Assembly: GCA_012103295.1 (NCBI GenBank)
Contig: WLXB01000025.1
Coordinates: 1 to 33,555, forward strand
Reading direction: 5' to 3'
Length of the DNA stretch: 33,555 nucleotides
From: Alphaproteobacteria bacterium
GTDB taxonomy: Bacteria > Pseudomonadota > Alphaproteobacteria > Rhodospirillales > Rhodospirillaceae
Position numbers and translations under genes: made by a program. The notes beneath the pieces were generated by a model. It worked only from the letters and a program-made list of their open reading frames with translations. It was not told the DNA's origin and made no database searches. Positions 1 to 7,336 of this stretch are shown piece by piece (position 1 is the first letter of the stretch; the number at the start of each line of letters is the position of its first letter).

Positions 1-53
1 GTAAGAGACTGAAAATCCGCGTGTCGGTGGTTCGAATCCGCCCCTGGGCACCA
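1..53 (+). tRNA. tRNA-Phe 3' fragment (partial or att-site copy)
   Basis: The segment carries the 3' half of a tRNA-Phe. The anticodon loop CTGAAAA (GAA anticodon at 11-13) lies at 9-15. The T arm is GGTGG / TTCGAAT / CCGCC, followed by the acceptor strand CCTGGGC, discriminator A and an encoded CCA at 51-53. Homology to a normal tRNA-Phe seems to start only around base 7. Bases 4-8 (AGAGA) pair with the 3' anticodon strand TCCGC at just two positions instead of five, so the anticodon stem is broken. It is therefore either the cut end of a variant gene or, more likely, a displaced 3' tRNA end of the kind left by tRNA-targeting integration. The 5' side lies outside the window. Confidence 0.7.
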
Positions 54-100
54 TTTCCTTTCAGAAAATGTGCCAGGCCCAAAACAAGGTTCAATTGTTG

Positions 101-119
101 TTCGAACCGGGCACCATTA
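101..119 (+). repeat. Second, shortened copy of the tRNA-Phe 3' end
   Basis: GTTCGAA at 101-107 and GGGCACCATT at 110-119 repeat exactly the T-loop segment at 30-36 and the acceptor/CCA end at 46-55 of the left-edge tRNA fragment. The spacer is shortened from nine bases to two. The CCA is kept, but no arm can fold. It is best read as a degraded tRNA 3'-end duplication. Confidence 0.5.
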
Positions 120-235
120 TCTCGAATGGATATCGCTCCCCCATACAGTGACCTCGCTGGCATGAGTAGTCACTTTGATTGAACGCGCCGGGAGACTCTC
201 GAAGCGCTTCTAGTCCTGCTCCGTAAAAAGTGCGG

Positions 236-430
236 TTAGGGGTTGTTCAGCTTGTTGAGTGCTCGACGGACTGCTTTGCCGGCTGCAAACGCACGATCAT
301 CTTTACTAGCGATGTGCCTGGCCTCCTTAACAACGCCGGAGGCTACCTTGGCCGCCTTTTCGCGGGCTACGGGGTCGGACGCAACTTTCTGAATAAGGTG
401 GCGTGCGAATTGACGAAGAAGCATGGACAT
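236..430 (-). CDS. Small Ala/Lys/Arg-rich hypothetical protein
   Basis: A 64-residue open frame lies between two copies of the tRNA-Phe 3' end. The product is strongly basic and alanine-rich and looks wholly helical, with hydrophobic residues spaced about every three to four positions (FARHLIQKVA, KAAKVASGVV, AGKAVRRAL). It has no cysteine, signal peptide or membrane segment. Two ATG codons at the 5' end (430 and 424) are possible starts, and neither has a strong ribosome binding site. I do not recognise the family. The composition is more protein-like than that of the overlapping plus-strand frame (230-451), which is why this strand was chosen. It could be a small DNA- or membrane-associated helical protein, or a chance frame. 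Confidence 0.45.
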   Translation of the reverse strand: MSMLLRQFARHLIQKVASDPVAREKAAKVASGVVKEARHIASKDDRAFAAGKAVRRALNKLNNP

Positions 431-486
431 GGCTGGAAAATAACTGATTGAGGTCGTTCTCGCCAGGCTGGAATTATGAGGCGCCG

Positions 487-529
487 GATAATTCGCTTGT
501 CGGTGGTTAGAATGAACACCTACGCACCA
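487..529 (+). repeat. Decayed direct repeat of the tRNA-Phe 3' end
   Basis: These 43 bases align without a gap to 11-53. By eye 33 of 43 positions match, including an unbroken run TGTCGGTGGTT and the terminal GCACCA. Mismatches break the T stem, so this is not a functional tRNA. The alignment ends exactly at the CCA, as expected for a former attachment site or a tRNA-end duplication. Confidence 0.65.
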
Positions 530-540
530 GTCTTTTGGCG

Positions 541-643
541 ATGGGCTTAAAATAGGAGTATTCGCCCATGATTCGAGTGGGCATTATTTCTCGAGCTAAA
601 TAGTGTTGCGAACACCGACCGCGCCGTAGCATATTCCCGGCGC
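541..643. other. Gene-free stretch with nested inverted repeats upstream of thrH
   Basis: Between the decayed tRNA repeat and thrH I see no gene. ATGGGC (541-546) can pair with GCCCAT (564-569), while GCCCA (564-568) can instead pair with TGGGC (578-582), so the two stems exclude each other. A further stem, GCGCCG (621-626) with CGGCGC (638-643), has an 11-base loop and no T run. This could be leader RNA structure for thrH or chance. The flanking stretches 54-235 and 431-486 show nothing I can identify. Confidence 0.25.
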
Positions 644-706
644 GCTCATGGAGTTTGATAGTCTCCAGTGTCCTTCTGATCTGTACCGCATTTGGGAGTT
701 ATAATC

Positions 707-1324
707 TTGGAAATTGCCTGCCTCGATCTAGAGGGTGTTCTCGTCCCTGAGATTTGGATTGCGTTTGCTGAGCGGACCGGGATTGACGATCTGCGTGCGA
801 CCACCCGTGATATTCCCGACTACAATGTCTTAATGAAGCAGCGGCTATCTCTGCTTGATCAACACGGCCTTCGTCTTCCTGATATTCAAGCGGTAATTGC
901 AACGCTTGAGCCACTCCCAGGGGCGGGCGAGTTCCTGGATTGGCTGCGAGAGCGGTTCCAAGTCATTATCTTGTCCGATACATTTTATGAGTTTTCAGAG
1001 CCTTTGATGCGTCAACTCAAGTGGCCAACACTGCTTTGTCATCGCCTCATTATAGATGATCAGGGAAAGGTCGTAGATTACAAGTTACGGCAGCCCGATC
1101 CTAAGCGGGCGTCAGTAAAGGCGTTGCACTCACTAAAATATAGGGTGATAGCGGCAGGTGATTCTTACAACGACACCACGATGCTGAGTGAGGCCGAGGT
1201 CGGGATACTGTTTCACGCACCACAAAACGTGATTGACGAATTCCCCCAATTTCAAGCCGTGCATGAGTTTGATGAGCTAAAGGCAGCCTTTATCGACGCC
1301 AGTGATCGGTCGCTTAGTCTTTAA
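707..1324 (+). CDS. thrH: ThrH, phosphoserine phosphatase / homoserine phosphotransferase
   Basis: A HAD-superfamily enzyme that removes phosphate from phosphoserine and, in the characterised Pseudomonas protein, can transfer it to homoserine. It is cytoplasmic and belongs to serine/threonine biosynthesis. The 205 residues match the usual ThrH length, beginning with the family N-terminus EIACLDLEGVLVPE. The HAD motif I is CLDLEGV, motif II the Ser/Thr in VIILSDTFYEF, and motif III/IV AAGDSYNDTTML. The C-terminus SRSLSL is also typical. TTG at 707 is chosen because GGGAG at 694-698 lies eight bases upstream and the product then starts like ThrH. An in-frame TTG at 692 would overlap that site. 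The 3' end overlaps the converging substrate-binding protein gene by 11 bases. Confidence 0.95.
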   Translation: MEIACLDLEGVLVPEIWIAFAERTGIDDLRATTRDIPDYNVLMKQRLSLLDQHGLRLPDIQAVIATLEPLPGAGEFLDWLRERFQVIILSDTFYEFSEPLMRQLKWPTLLCHRLIIDDQGKVVDYKLRQPDPKRASVKALHSLKYRVIAAGDSYNDTTMLSEAEVGILFHAPQNVIDEFPQFQAVHEFDELKAAFIDASDRSLSL

Positions 1325-2834
1325 TCTCCGGCTTGAGTTCTTCGAAAACGATTCCAGACGGCCCCATGCGGAAATCGCTGATGCCCGGGCGTGTCGCATT
1401 CACGTAAGCTGAGTTAGTAATCCATATGGCCGGCGCAAGGCTGTGGGATTTAGCCATGATAGCCTGCATTTTAGCTTCCCGCGCGTCGGGATCCGCCATC
1501 ACCTGGACAGCTCTGATGTCGGCAGTAACGTCTTCGTCGCAGAAAAACGGGTTCACCCGGAAACAAGAGAAGTACTCAAAGGGGCGAATGGCATCTTGAA
1601 ATGTTGCCGAGTTCCAAAACAAGCCGAAGGCATCAACACTGCCCCATTGATTTGGAACGTATTTTCGGAGGTAATCGGAAAAGGGAATTTGTCGCACGGA
1701 GGTGCGCACGCCGATTTCACCTAAATCTTGTGCGACTTTTTGGAAGAGAACCGGATCAAGTGGCGTCAGCGTCGCGACAAATTCAATCTCCAACTCGATG
1801 CCGTCTTCATACCCAGCATCTGCGAGCAGGGCGCGCGCCCGTTCGGGATCAAAGGGGTATGGTTTGAGGTCGGGGTTATAACCGGAGATGCCGGATACCG
1901 TGCCTTGGCTTGCCACATCAACCCACCCCCCTAGAATCACGTCCGCGATGGCTTGTTTGTCGACTGCATAGTTGAGGGCTTGCCGGACTCGCTGATCCTT
2001 TAGCGGATGATCTCCGTCTCGAACATTGGGCAGCGCAATTGATTTGATCTGTGTAGTGGCGGTGACGTAAGGAGAAAATCCGTTGGCTTGCACGTCTTCC
2101 ACATCATCTTCACTGAGCCCCGTGGCAACGTCCACTTGGCTGCCGTAGAGAGCCTGAAGGCGTGACGTCTTGTTGCCGACAACCACATATTCAAGGTCTG
2201 TAAACCCTTCTGGTGCACGCCAGCTGTCGGCAAAGGCTGTTAGTCGTGCCGATGAATTCCCAGGCCCCCAGTCAACCAAACGATACGGCCCGCTCCCGAT
2301 TGGCGCGATCGTGAATTCGTCAGCCCCCCGTTCTTTCCAGGAATCCGGATCGATTATCATGACGAGCGATAGACGCTTTGGCAGAATCGCGTCGGGCTCT
2401 TGTAGATTAAACTGGACGGTCCTTTTGTCTAACGCAACGACGTCAACAATGTTGGTTAACTCTCTGGCGACGAGAAATGAAGCCGCTGCATCACTCCGTA
2501 AAAAGGAAAAGACCTTTGCAATTGACTCGGCCGTAACAGGCCGTTCGTTATGAAATGTGATGTTGTCGCGCAATATGAAACGCCAGGTGAGGGCGGTAGG
2601 GTTTTCCCAAGACACGGCTAAGCCCGGGAGCGGCCCGCCACGCCAGTCGAGCCGGGTTAGGCCATCGAACATCGCCAGCCAAAGTTCTGTCGCTGGCAAA
2701 GCTGTCGCCATATAGGGATTGCCTAAGCTTGGCGGGACGCCACCCGCCGCCACGCGCAGCGGTTCAGCGTGGCTTGACGTGAAAATCAAGCTCACCCACA
2801 AAAACAACGGTGCACTTACTATTCTTCGAAACAT
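1314..2834 (-). CDS. ABC transporter substrate-binding protein, family 5 (peptide/opine type)
   Basis: A periplasmic solute-binding protein of the DppA/OppA family, 506 residues, the usual size. A Sec signal peptide (MFRR, hydrophobic stretch, likely cleavage after SSHA at about residue 23) is followed by the typical N-lobe (LWLAMFDGLTRLD, PGLAVSWE) and the family signature region near residues 80-120 (WRFILRDNITFHNERPVTA). RQALNYAVDKQAI lies in the centre and a PYPFDPERARALLADAGY-type segment follows. Members bind peptides, opines, nickel or oligosaccharides, so the ligand cannot be assigned. No permease or ATPase gene lies anywhere in the window, so this is an orphan. It is divergent from the PQQ dehydrogenase gene across about 105 bases that must hold both promoters. 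Confidence 0.9.
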   Translation of the reverse strand: MFRRIVSAPLFLWVSLIFTSSHAEPLRVAAGGVPPSLGNPYMATALPATELWLAMFDGLTRLDWRGGPLPGLAVSWENPTALTWRFILRDNITFHNERPVTAESIAKVFSFLRSDAAASFLVARELTNIVDVVALDKRTVQFNLQEPDAILPKRLSLVMIIDPDSWKERGADEFTIAPIGSGPYRLVDWGPGNSSARLTAFADSWRAPEGFTDLEYVVVGNKTSRLQALYGSQVDVATGLSEDDVEDVQANGFSPYVTATTQIKSIALPNVRDGDHPLKDQRVRQALNYAVDKQAIADVILGGWVDVASQGTVSGISGYNPDLKPYPFDPERARALLADAGYEDGIELEIEFVATLTPLDPVLFQKVAQDLGEIGVRTSVRQIPFSDYLRKYVPNQWGSVDAFGLFWNSATFQDAIRPFEYFSCFRVNPFFCDEDVTADIRAVQVMADPDAREAKMQAIMAKSHSLAPAIWITNSAYVNATRPGISDFRMGPSGIVFEELKPEIKD

Positions 2835-2939
2835 CTGTTTTCCCGTAACACCCGTTTTTCAGCGATGGTGACTAAATATAGTGGATAATGTTGCTGTGCC
2901 AGACGTTTTGGTATCCTGTCATCGGATCGGGAGGTGACG

Positions 2940-4850
2940 ATGATAAAAGCGATGTTTCTGACGAGCGCAATGTTATGGGCGGGTCTAGCAACAGCCGAGG
3001 CAGACCCGGCTGAGAATGATACGTGGTCGGCTTATGGCGCGGTGCCGGGCGGCGGGCGGTATTCGGCCTTAAATCAGGTAAATCGAACCACAGTAGAAGA
3101 CCTGCGACCGGCTTGGAGCCATTCAACCGGTCACGCTGCCCGAGCAGCGGAGATGGGCCGCGGCGCGTCGTATCAAGTCACACCACTCTTCGTAAACGAC
3201 ACACTTTACATTTGTACACCATTCAACCGTGTGATCGCTCTCAATCCGGAAACAGGTGCAGAATTGTGGTCGTTCGATCCTCATGAATCTCTCTTTGAGG
3301 ACGATGCCGTTCCCTCAACGTGTCGCGGCGTGACCTATTGGCAATCTGATATGCCGAAGGCTGACGCGCCGTGTGAGAAACGTATCTTCAAAGGTGACCG
3401 GAATGGCCGGATCTTCGCGGTCGACGCTGACACCGGCATGGCTTGTGCAGACTTTGGAGTCGACGGCGCAGTTGACCTGAAGGTGCCTGAAAACGGTGGC
3501 GACGGTCGCATATTCATGAGTTCTCCTCAGGCGACCCTTGGCGATACGGTGATTATCGGTGGGGCGGTCGGTGACAACGTAAAAGCGGACTCCACAGATG
3601 GTATTGTCCGCGCCCTTGACGTTCGATCGGGCGAGTTACTGTGGCGACTGGTGCTGGTGCCAGAGCATCTGAGCGATGTGACGGGCGGAGCTGATGTCTG
3701 GCCACCGTTTACCGTGGATGAGGAACGCAACATTGCTTTCGTCGCCACCGGTAGCCCGAGTGTTGATGTATATGGTGCTGGGCGCACGGACCCCATTCCC
3801 TACGCCAATGCGCTGCTCGCCATTGACGGCTCGAGCGGTGCAGTGCTGTGGCACTACCAAATCGTTCACCACGATCTGTTTGATTACGACCTGCCATCCC
3901 AGCCTATTTTGACCACCATTCAGCGAGATGGCGCTGCGATGCCAGCCGTTGTGCAGATCACCAAAATGGGCACCGTGTTCGTATTTCATCGTGATACCGG
4001 TGAGCCGCTATTCCCAATCGAAGAAATTCCTGTCGCAGAATCCCTTATTCCAGGTGAAGTGGCTTCGCCAACCCAGCCAATGCCCACCCGTCTCGACTCC
4101 TTCTCCCATCAGCGCGTGGAAGAAGAAGAGATATTCGGACTGACGTTCTGGGACAGAAATAAATGCAAAGAGAGTTTTAAAGCCTTGCGATACGAGGGCA
4201 TGTTCACGCCGGCCAGCGAGCAAGGGTCCTTGGTCTTTCCGTCCCCTGGCGGTGGTGGCAACTGGGGTGGCGCGGCGGTCGACCCAACCCGACAGGTGTT
4301 GATCGTCAAGGGGCAAAACTTCGCCAATATTTTTAGATTAGTGCCGACAGACCCGGATGCAGAAAGCGGTGGCCTTTTCGAGCAGGACACACTCAATCGA
4401 TTTATGGAGGGTACGCCCTACCGTATTGCCGGAGGACGCTGGGAGTCTCCTTTCGGTGTACCGTGTAATCCGCCCCCATGGGGTGAGCTTACGGCCATTG
4501 ATTTGAATTCAGGGGATACGCTGTGGCGTCGGCCGCTTGGCCAAGTGCCGTTCGGACCGTTTGGATTGCTTAGGTCGCCCAAGGCTTGGGGTGGGCCGAT
4601 TTCAGGCGGGCCGATGATAACACGCGGCGGGCTGGTCTTCATTGGCGGCACCATGGAGAGCGACTTCCGCGCTATCGATATCGACACGGGAGAGACGCTC
4701 TGGTCAACTTCACTAGATGTCCCGGCAATGGCGGTGCCGATGACCTATCAAGTCAATGGTCGGCAATTTGTTGTGATTGCCGCTGGGGGCAGTGCGCTGG
4801 TTGGCACGCCGCTCGATGACAAATTGGTGGCTTTTGCCCTGCCGGATTGA
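2940..4850 (+). CDS. Periplasmic PQQ-dependent dehydrogenase (quinoprotein)
   Basis: A soluble quinoprotein of the glucose/quinate/shikimate dehydrogenase branch that would oxidise an alcohol or sugar-like substrate in the periplasm and pass electrons to quinone or a cytochrome. The 636 residues begin with a Sec signal peptide ending near ATAEA. They continue with NDTWSAYGAVPGGGRYSALNQVN and several beta-propeller tryptophan motifs (GAELWSFDP, GAVLWHYQ, GDTLWRRPL, GETLWSTSL). There is no N-terminal membrane domain, unlike Gcd, and no CxxCH heme site. ATG 2940 is chosen because GGAGG at 2930-2934 sits five bases upstream; a GTG at 2934 overlaps that site. The gene converges on the FAD oxidase gene with only a 12-base gap. 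The substrate is unknown. Confidence 0.92.
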   Translation: MIKAMFLTSAMLWAGLATAEADPAENDTWSAYGAVPGGGRYSALNQVNRTTVEDLRPAWSHSTGHAARAAEMGRGASYQVTPLFVNDTLYICTPFNRVIALNPETGAELWSFDPHESLFEDDAVPSTCRGVTYWQSDMPKADAPCEKRIFKGDRNGRIFAVDADTGMACADFGVDGAVDLKVPENGGDGRIFMSSPQATLGDTVIIGGAVGDNVKADSTDGIVRALDVRSGELLWRLVLVPEHLSDVTGGADVWPPFTVDEERNIAFVATGSPSVDVYGAGRTDPIPYANALLAIDGSSGAVLWHYQIVHHDLFDYDLPSQPILTTIQRDGAAMPAVVQITKMGTVFVFHRDTGEPLFPIEEIPVAESLIPGEVASPTQPMPTRLDSFSHQRVEEEEIFGLTFWDRNKCKESFKALRYEGMFTPASEQGSLVFPSPGGGGNWGGAAVDPTRQVLIVKGQNFANIFRLVPTDPDAESGGLFEQDTLNRFMEGTPYRIAGGRWESPFGVPCNPPPWGELTAIDLNSGDTLWRRPLGQVPFGPFGLLRSPKAWGGPISGGPMITRGGLVFIGGTMESDFRAIDIDTGETLWSTSLDVPAMAVPMTYQVNGRQFVVIAAGGSALVGTPLDDKLVAFALPD

Positions 4851-4862
4851 TGCAACCTCGAT

Positions 4863-6512
4863 TTAGAGACCCAATGCCCCTGGGTTTATCAGGTTGTTGG
4901 GATCGACGGTCTTTTTGAGTGACCTCAGAAGGTCTGCGGCCATGTCCATGCGCGACTCAAGGAAGGGATAACTGCGGCCGATTTGCATGTGAGTGCCGCC
5001 GCGCTTGCGGAACAGATTTGCTAACCCTTTGCGCAACTCACCGACGGCGGCATGGGCGGTTGGATCTGGCTCATACGTATTCCGAGTTTTTAGAAATTCA
5101 TCATCGAGATAGCTTTCAATCATGTCGGTGCGCTGGTCTTTCCAATACAGATTGACTTCAATTAGAACGCGCGATTGTCCAATCAGATTGCTCACCTGTC
5201 CCCAGACAAGACCGTGCCGCTCAATAACGCTCTTGTTGGCATCCATGAAGACGTCGATGTCATCAAGAAGGGTGGCATGAAGGGAGTGCGGCAAAATGCC
5301 GTGCATAGGCACCCAACGGTCACCGTTGGGGCCGAGCATCATGATGGGTGGTGGAAAAGGTGTGCCGCGCATGACCTTGGGAATGCTTGCCTCGATCTCG
5401 CGGCCATTGTGCTCGGTACAGGCATTTTTCACCGACTCCAACGCGGTGTCGGCGTCGGCGTCATTGCGTCCATCGACGGACATGTGGAGCGTATAGCCCA
5501 CGTCTTTTAAATACCGCCGACCGGCCGCCGCAACTTTGAACGCTTCCTTCATGCCTCGCAGGACGGAGCTTTGTCCCTTAGCGATCCCAAGAAGTTTGTC
5601 GATGTCATCGGCAAAGCCAGTGGATGCGATCCGTTCAGACAGGAAAAAGGGATCAAGGCCGAAGCATTCTGAAACCAAGCCAAGGCGGCCGACTGCGCCC
5701 GTCGCTGCAGCAAAATCTTTTCTATCGGCGAAACTAAAGGCTGCGAAACGAACCTCTTCGGGGCGAGGGATGAGCTGGAGAGCAGCCTCTGTCTTTATGC
5801 CGAGAGCGCCACTGTCCCCGAGAAAGAGGCCCGTTAGGTCTGGCCCGTAGTATCGGTTGAACGGAGTCGGTTCCACTTCGGCAGACCAAGCGCCTGTTCG
5901 TAACTCTTCACCGTTGGCCATGATGAGGCGCAAACCAATGACACTTTCTGCCAATGTGCCGTACCGGCCGGACCCATAGTTAATAGCGTTCTGTGAAATA
6001 CCACCGCCCACCGTCGCAAACAGGCCCGATCCAGTTCCCCAGAAGGGTGTTCTCAATCCGAGGGGTTCAAGGGCGTCATTCAATTGGTTCCATGTAACCC
6101 CGGCCTGGACACGGACATACATGTCGTCTTGATTGATCTCGATGATCTCATTGAGCCGCTGCATATCCAGCGTCACGCTGTCTTGCCTGTCCGTCAAATA
6201 TCCTGCGGAATAGGATAGTCCTCCGCCTCGGGCCGACAGACATAAACCCGCCGCTGCTACGGCTTTGACGGTTGCGCACACTTCTTCAATAGTACCCGGT
6301 CGCACAACTGCAATTGGCGGGTTTGATTCGTAATAGATGTCCTTGCCATACGGCGATAATGCGGTCTCGTCAGTGATGAGGTTGCCGGACCCCACGTGCT
6401 GAGTGAGCGTGGCAAAGAAAGCGTCATAACCTGTAGGTGAATTTTTTACGACCATCTGTGCGTCCCGAGAAAGTGCCCTTCGAGGCAGTCGTGCAATGAG
6501 CACAGCCGCCAT
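4863..6512 (-). CDS. FAD-linked oxidase of the VAO/PCMH family
   Basis: A flavoprotein of the vanillyl-alcohol oxidase / p-cresol methylhydroxylase superfamily, with an N-terminal FAD-binding domain and a C-terminal substrate domain. IAVVRPGTIEEV and the pyrophosphate loop SARGGGLSYSAGY lie near residues 75-105. FATVGGGISQNAINYGSGRYG follows, and the end has the family tail DPNNLINPGAL. GDRWVPMHGILPHS resembles the active-site region of 4-cresol dehydrogenase-like members. Such enzymes oxidise phenolic side chains, hydroxy acids or amines. The start is uncertain. ATG 6512 (549 aa) overlaps the stop of a seven-codon leader frame as TAATG, whereas ATG 6455 (530 aa) has a modest GGGA site upstream. 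The gene is divergent from the SDR operon. Confidence 0.88.
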   Translation of the reverse strand: MAAVLIARLPRRALSRDAQMVVKNSPTGYDAFFATLTQHVGSGNLITDETALSPYGKDIYYESNPPIAVVRPGTIEEVCATVKAVAAAGLCLSARGGGLSYSAGYLTDRQDSVTLDMQRLNEIIEINQDDMYVRVQAGVTWNQLNDALEPLGLRTPFWGTGSGLFATVGGGISQNAINYGSGRYGTLAESVIGLRLIMANGEELRTGAWSAEVEPTPFNRYYGPDLTGLFLGDSGALGIKTEAALQLIPRPEEVRFAAFSFADRKDFAAATGAVGRLGLVSECFGLDPFFLSERIASTGFADDIDKLLGIAKGQSSVLRGMKEAFKVAAAGRRYLKDVGYTLHMSVDGRNDADADTALESVKNACTEHNGREIEASIPKVMRGTPFPPPIMMLGPNGDRWVPMHGILPHSLHATLLDDIDVFMDANKSVIERHGLVWGQVSNLIGQSRVLIEVNLYWKDQRTDMIESYLDDEFLKTRNTYEPDPTAHAAVGELRKGLANLFRKRGGTHMQIGRSYPFLESRMDMAADLLRSLKKTVDPNNLINPGALGL

Positions 6513-6535
6513 TAGGCTGTTGGATACGTCAGCAT
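6512..6535 (-). CDS. Possible seven-codon leader ORF coupled to the FAD oxidase
   Basis: The frame reads Met-Leu-Thr-Tyr-Pro-Thr-Ala-stop. Its stop overlaps the ATG of the longer oxidase frame as TAATG, a classic translational-coupling arrangement, and AGAGG lies four bases before its own ATG. It could equally be chance in a short intergenic region. Confidence 0.25.
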   Translation of the reverse strand: MLTYPTA

Positions 6536-6617
6536 ATTGCCTCTACTCTCTCTTGGTCTACGGGTACCTTCTTCAGTCGATCCAAGGTGATCGCTGGGGG
6601 AATAAGGAGGACACGTT

Positions 6618-7322
6618 TTGCCGACTGTTTTGATAACCGGGGCCAATCGCGGGCTTGGGCTAGAGTTCGCTACTCAATATGCAGGAGAGGGGTGGCGGGT
6701 CATTGCCAGTTGCCGGACGCCTGAGAAAGCCGCTCACCTTGACCGGCTGGCCGTTCAAAACGCGCAGGTTGGCGTCGTCCAGATGGACGTTGCGGACCAT
6801 GGCTCAGTTGATGCTTGCGCGGCGCAGTTTTCCGACCAATCTATTGACGTCCTGATCAACAACGCAGGAATTGCCAGCGATGATTTCGCCCATCAAATGC
6901 TGGGTGGTTTCGACTTCGAAAATTGGGAGAATATTCTGCGCACCAATACGCTTGGCCCAATGAAGGTGACGGAGGCTTTTCTCCCCAATATCAAAGCGGG
7001 CGACCAAAAGAAGGTCGTCGTAGTGTCGAGCACAGTCGGATCGTTGACACAAATGAATGCCTATCCGGTTTATCCCTACGCGACGAGTAAGGCGGCGTTG
7101 AACAAGGGGATGCTGTTGATGGCTGAACAATTGCGAAGTGACGGCGTAAGCGTTCTTTGCTTATGCCCAGGCCACGCGAAGACCGATATGGGGATGAAAG
7201 CCGAGGGCGCCTCTGTAGAGGTTGAAGACGCGGTGGCAGGCATGCGAAGCGAAATCGCGAACCTATCGCTGGCGAGCACTGGTTCTTTTACGCGCTACAA
7301 TGGCGAAACAATTTCCTGGTAA
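6618..7322 (+). CDS. Short-chain dehydrogenase/reductase (SDR)
   Basis: A cytoplasmic NAD(P)-dependent oxidoreductase of 234 residues, a normal classical-SDR size. The Rossmann nucleotide motif TGANRGLG is at residues 7-14, DV near 58, NNAG near 86-89 and the catalytic YxxxK as YATSK near 154-158. LCPGHAKTDM follows as the usual Pro-Gly cofactor loop. The overall pattern is closest to C-factor-like SDRs. The start is TTG, supported by AAGGAGG at 6604-6610 seven bases upstream. It is the first gene of a plus-strand operon with the flavin monooxygenase-like protein and two cupins, which suggests it reduces or oxidises an intermediate of that pathway. Confidence 0.9.
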   Translation: MPTVLITGANRGLGLEFATQYAGEGWRVIASCRTPEKAAHLDRLAVQNAQVGVVQMDVADHGSVDACAAQFSDQSIDVLINNAGIASDDFAHQMLGGFDFENWENILRTNTLGPMKVTEAFLPNIKAGDQKKVVVVSSTVGSLTQMNAYPVYPYATSKAALNKGMLLMAEQLRSDGVSVLCLCPGHAKTDMGMKAEGASVEVEDAVAGMRSEIANLSLASTGSFTRYNGETISW

Positions 7323-7336
7323 GAGGTGTGAAGCAC

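Noticed and set aside
230-451. Plus-strand ORF of 73 residues overlapping the small minus-strand gene
   Set aside because: The translation has scattered cysteines and no coherent helical or domain pattern, while the opposite strand gives a regular Ala/Lys/Arg-rich helix. I treat it as a shadow.
621-643. GC-rich stem as an intrinsic terminator
   Set aside because: No T run follows the stem on either strand and no gene ends just before it.
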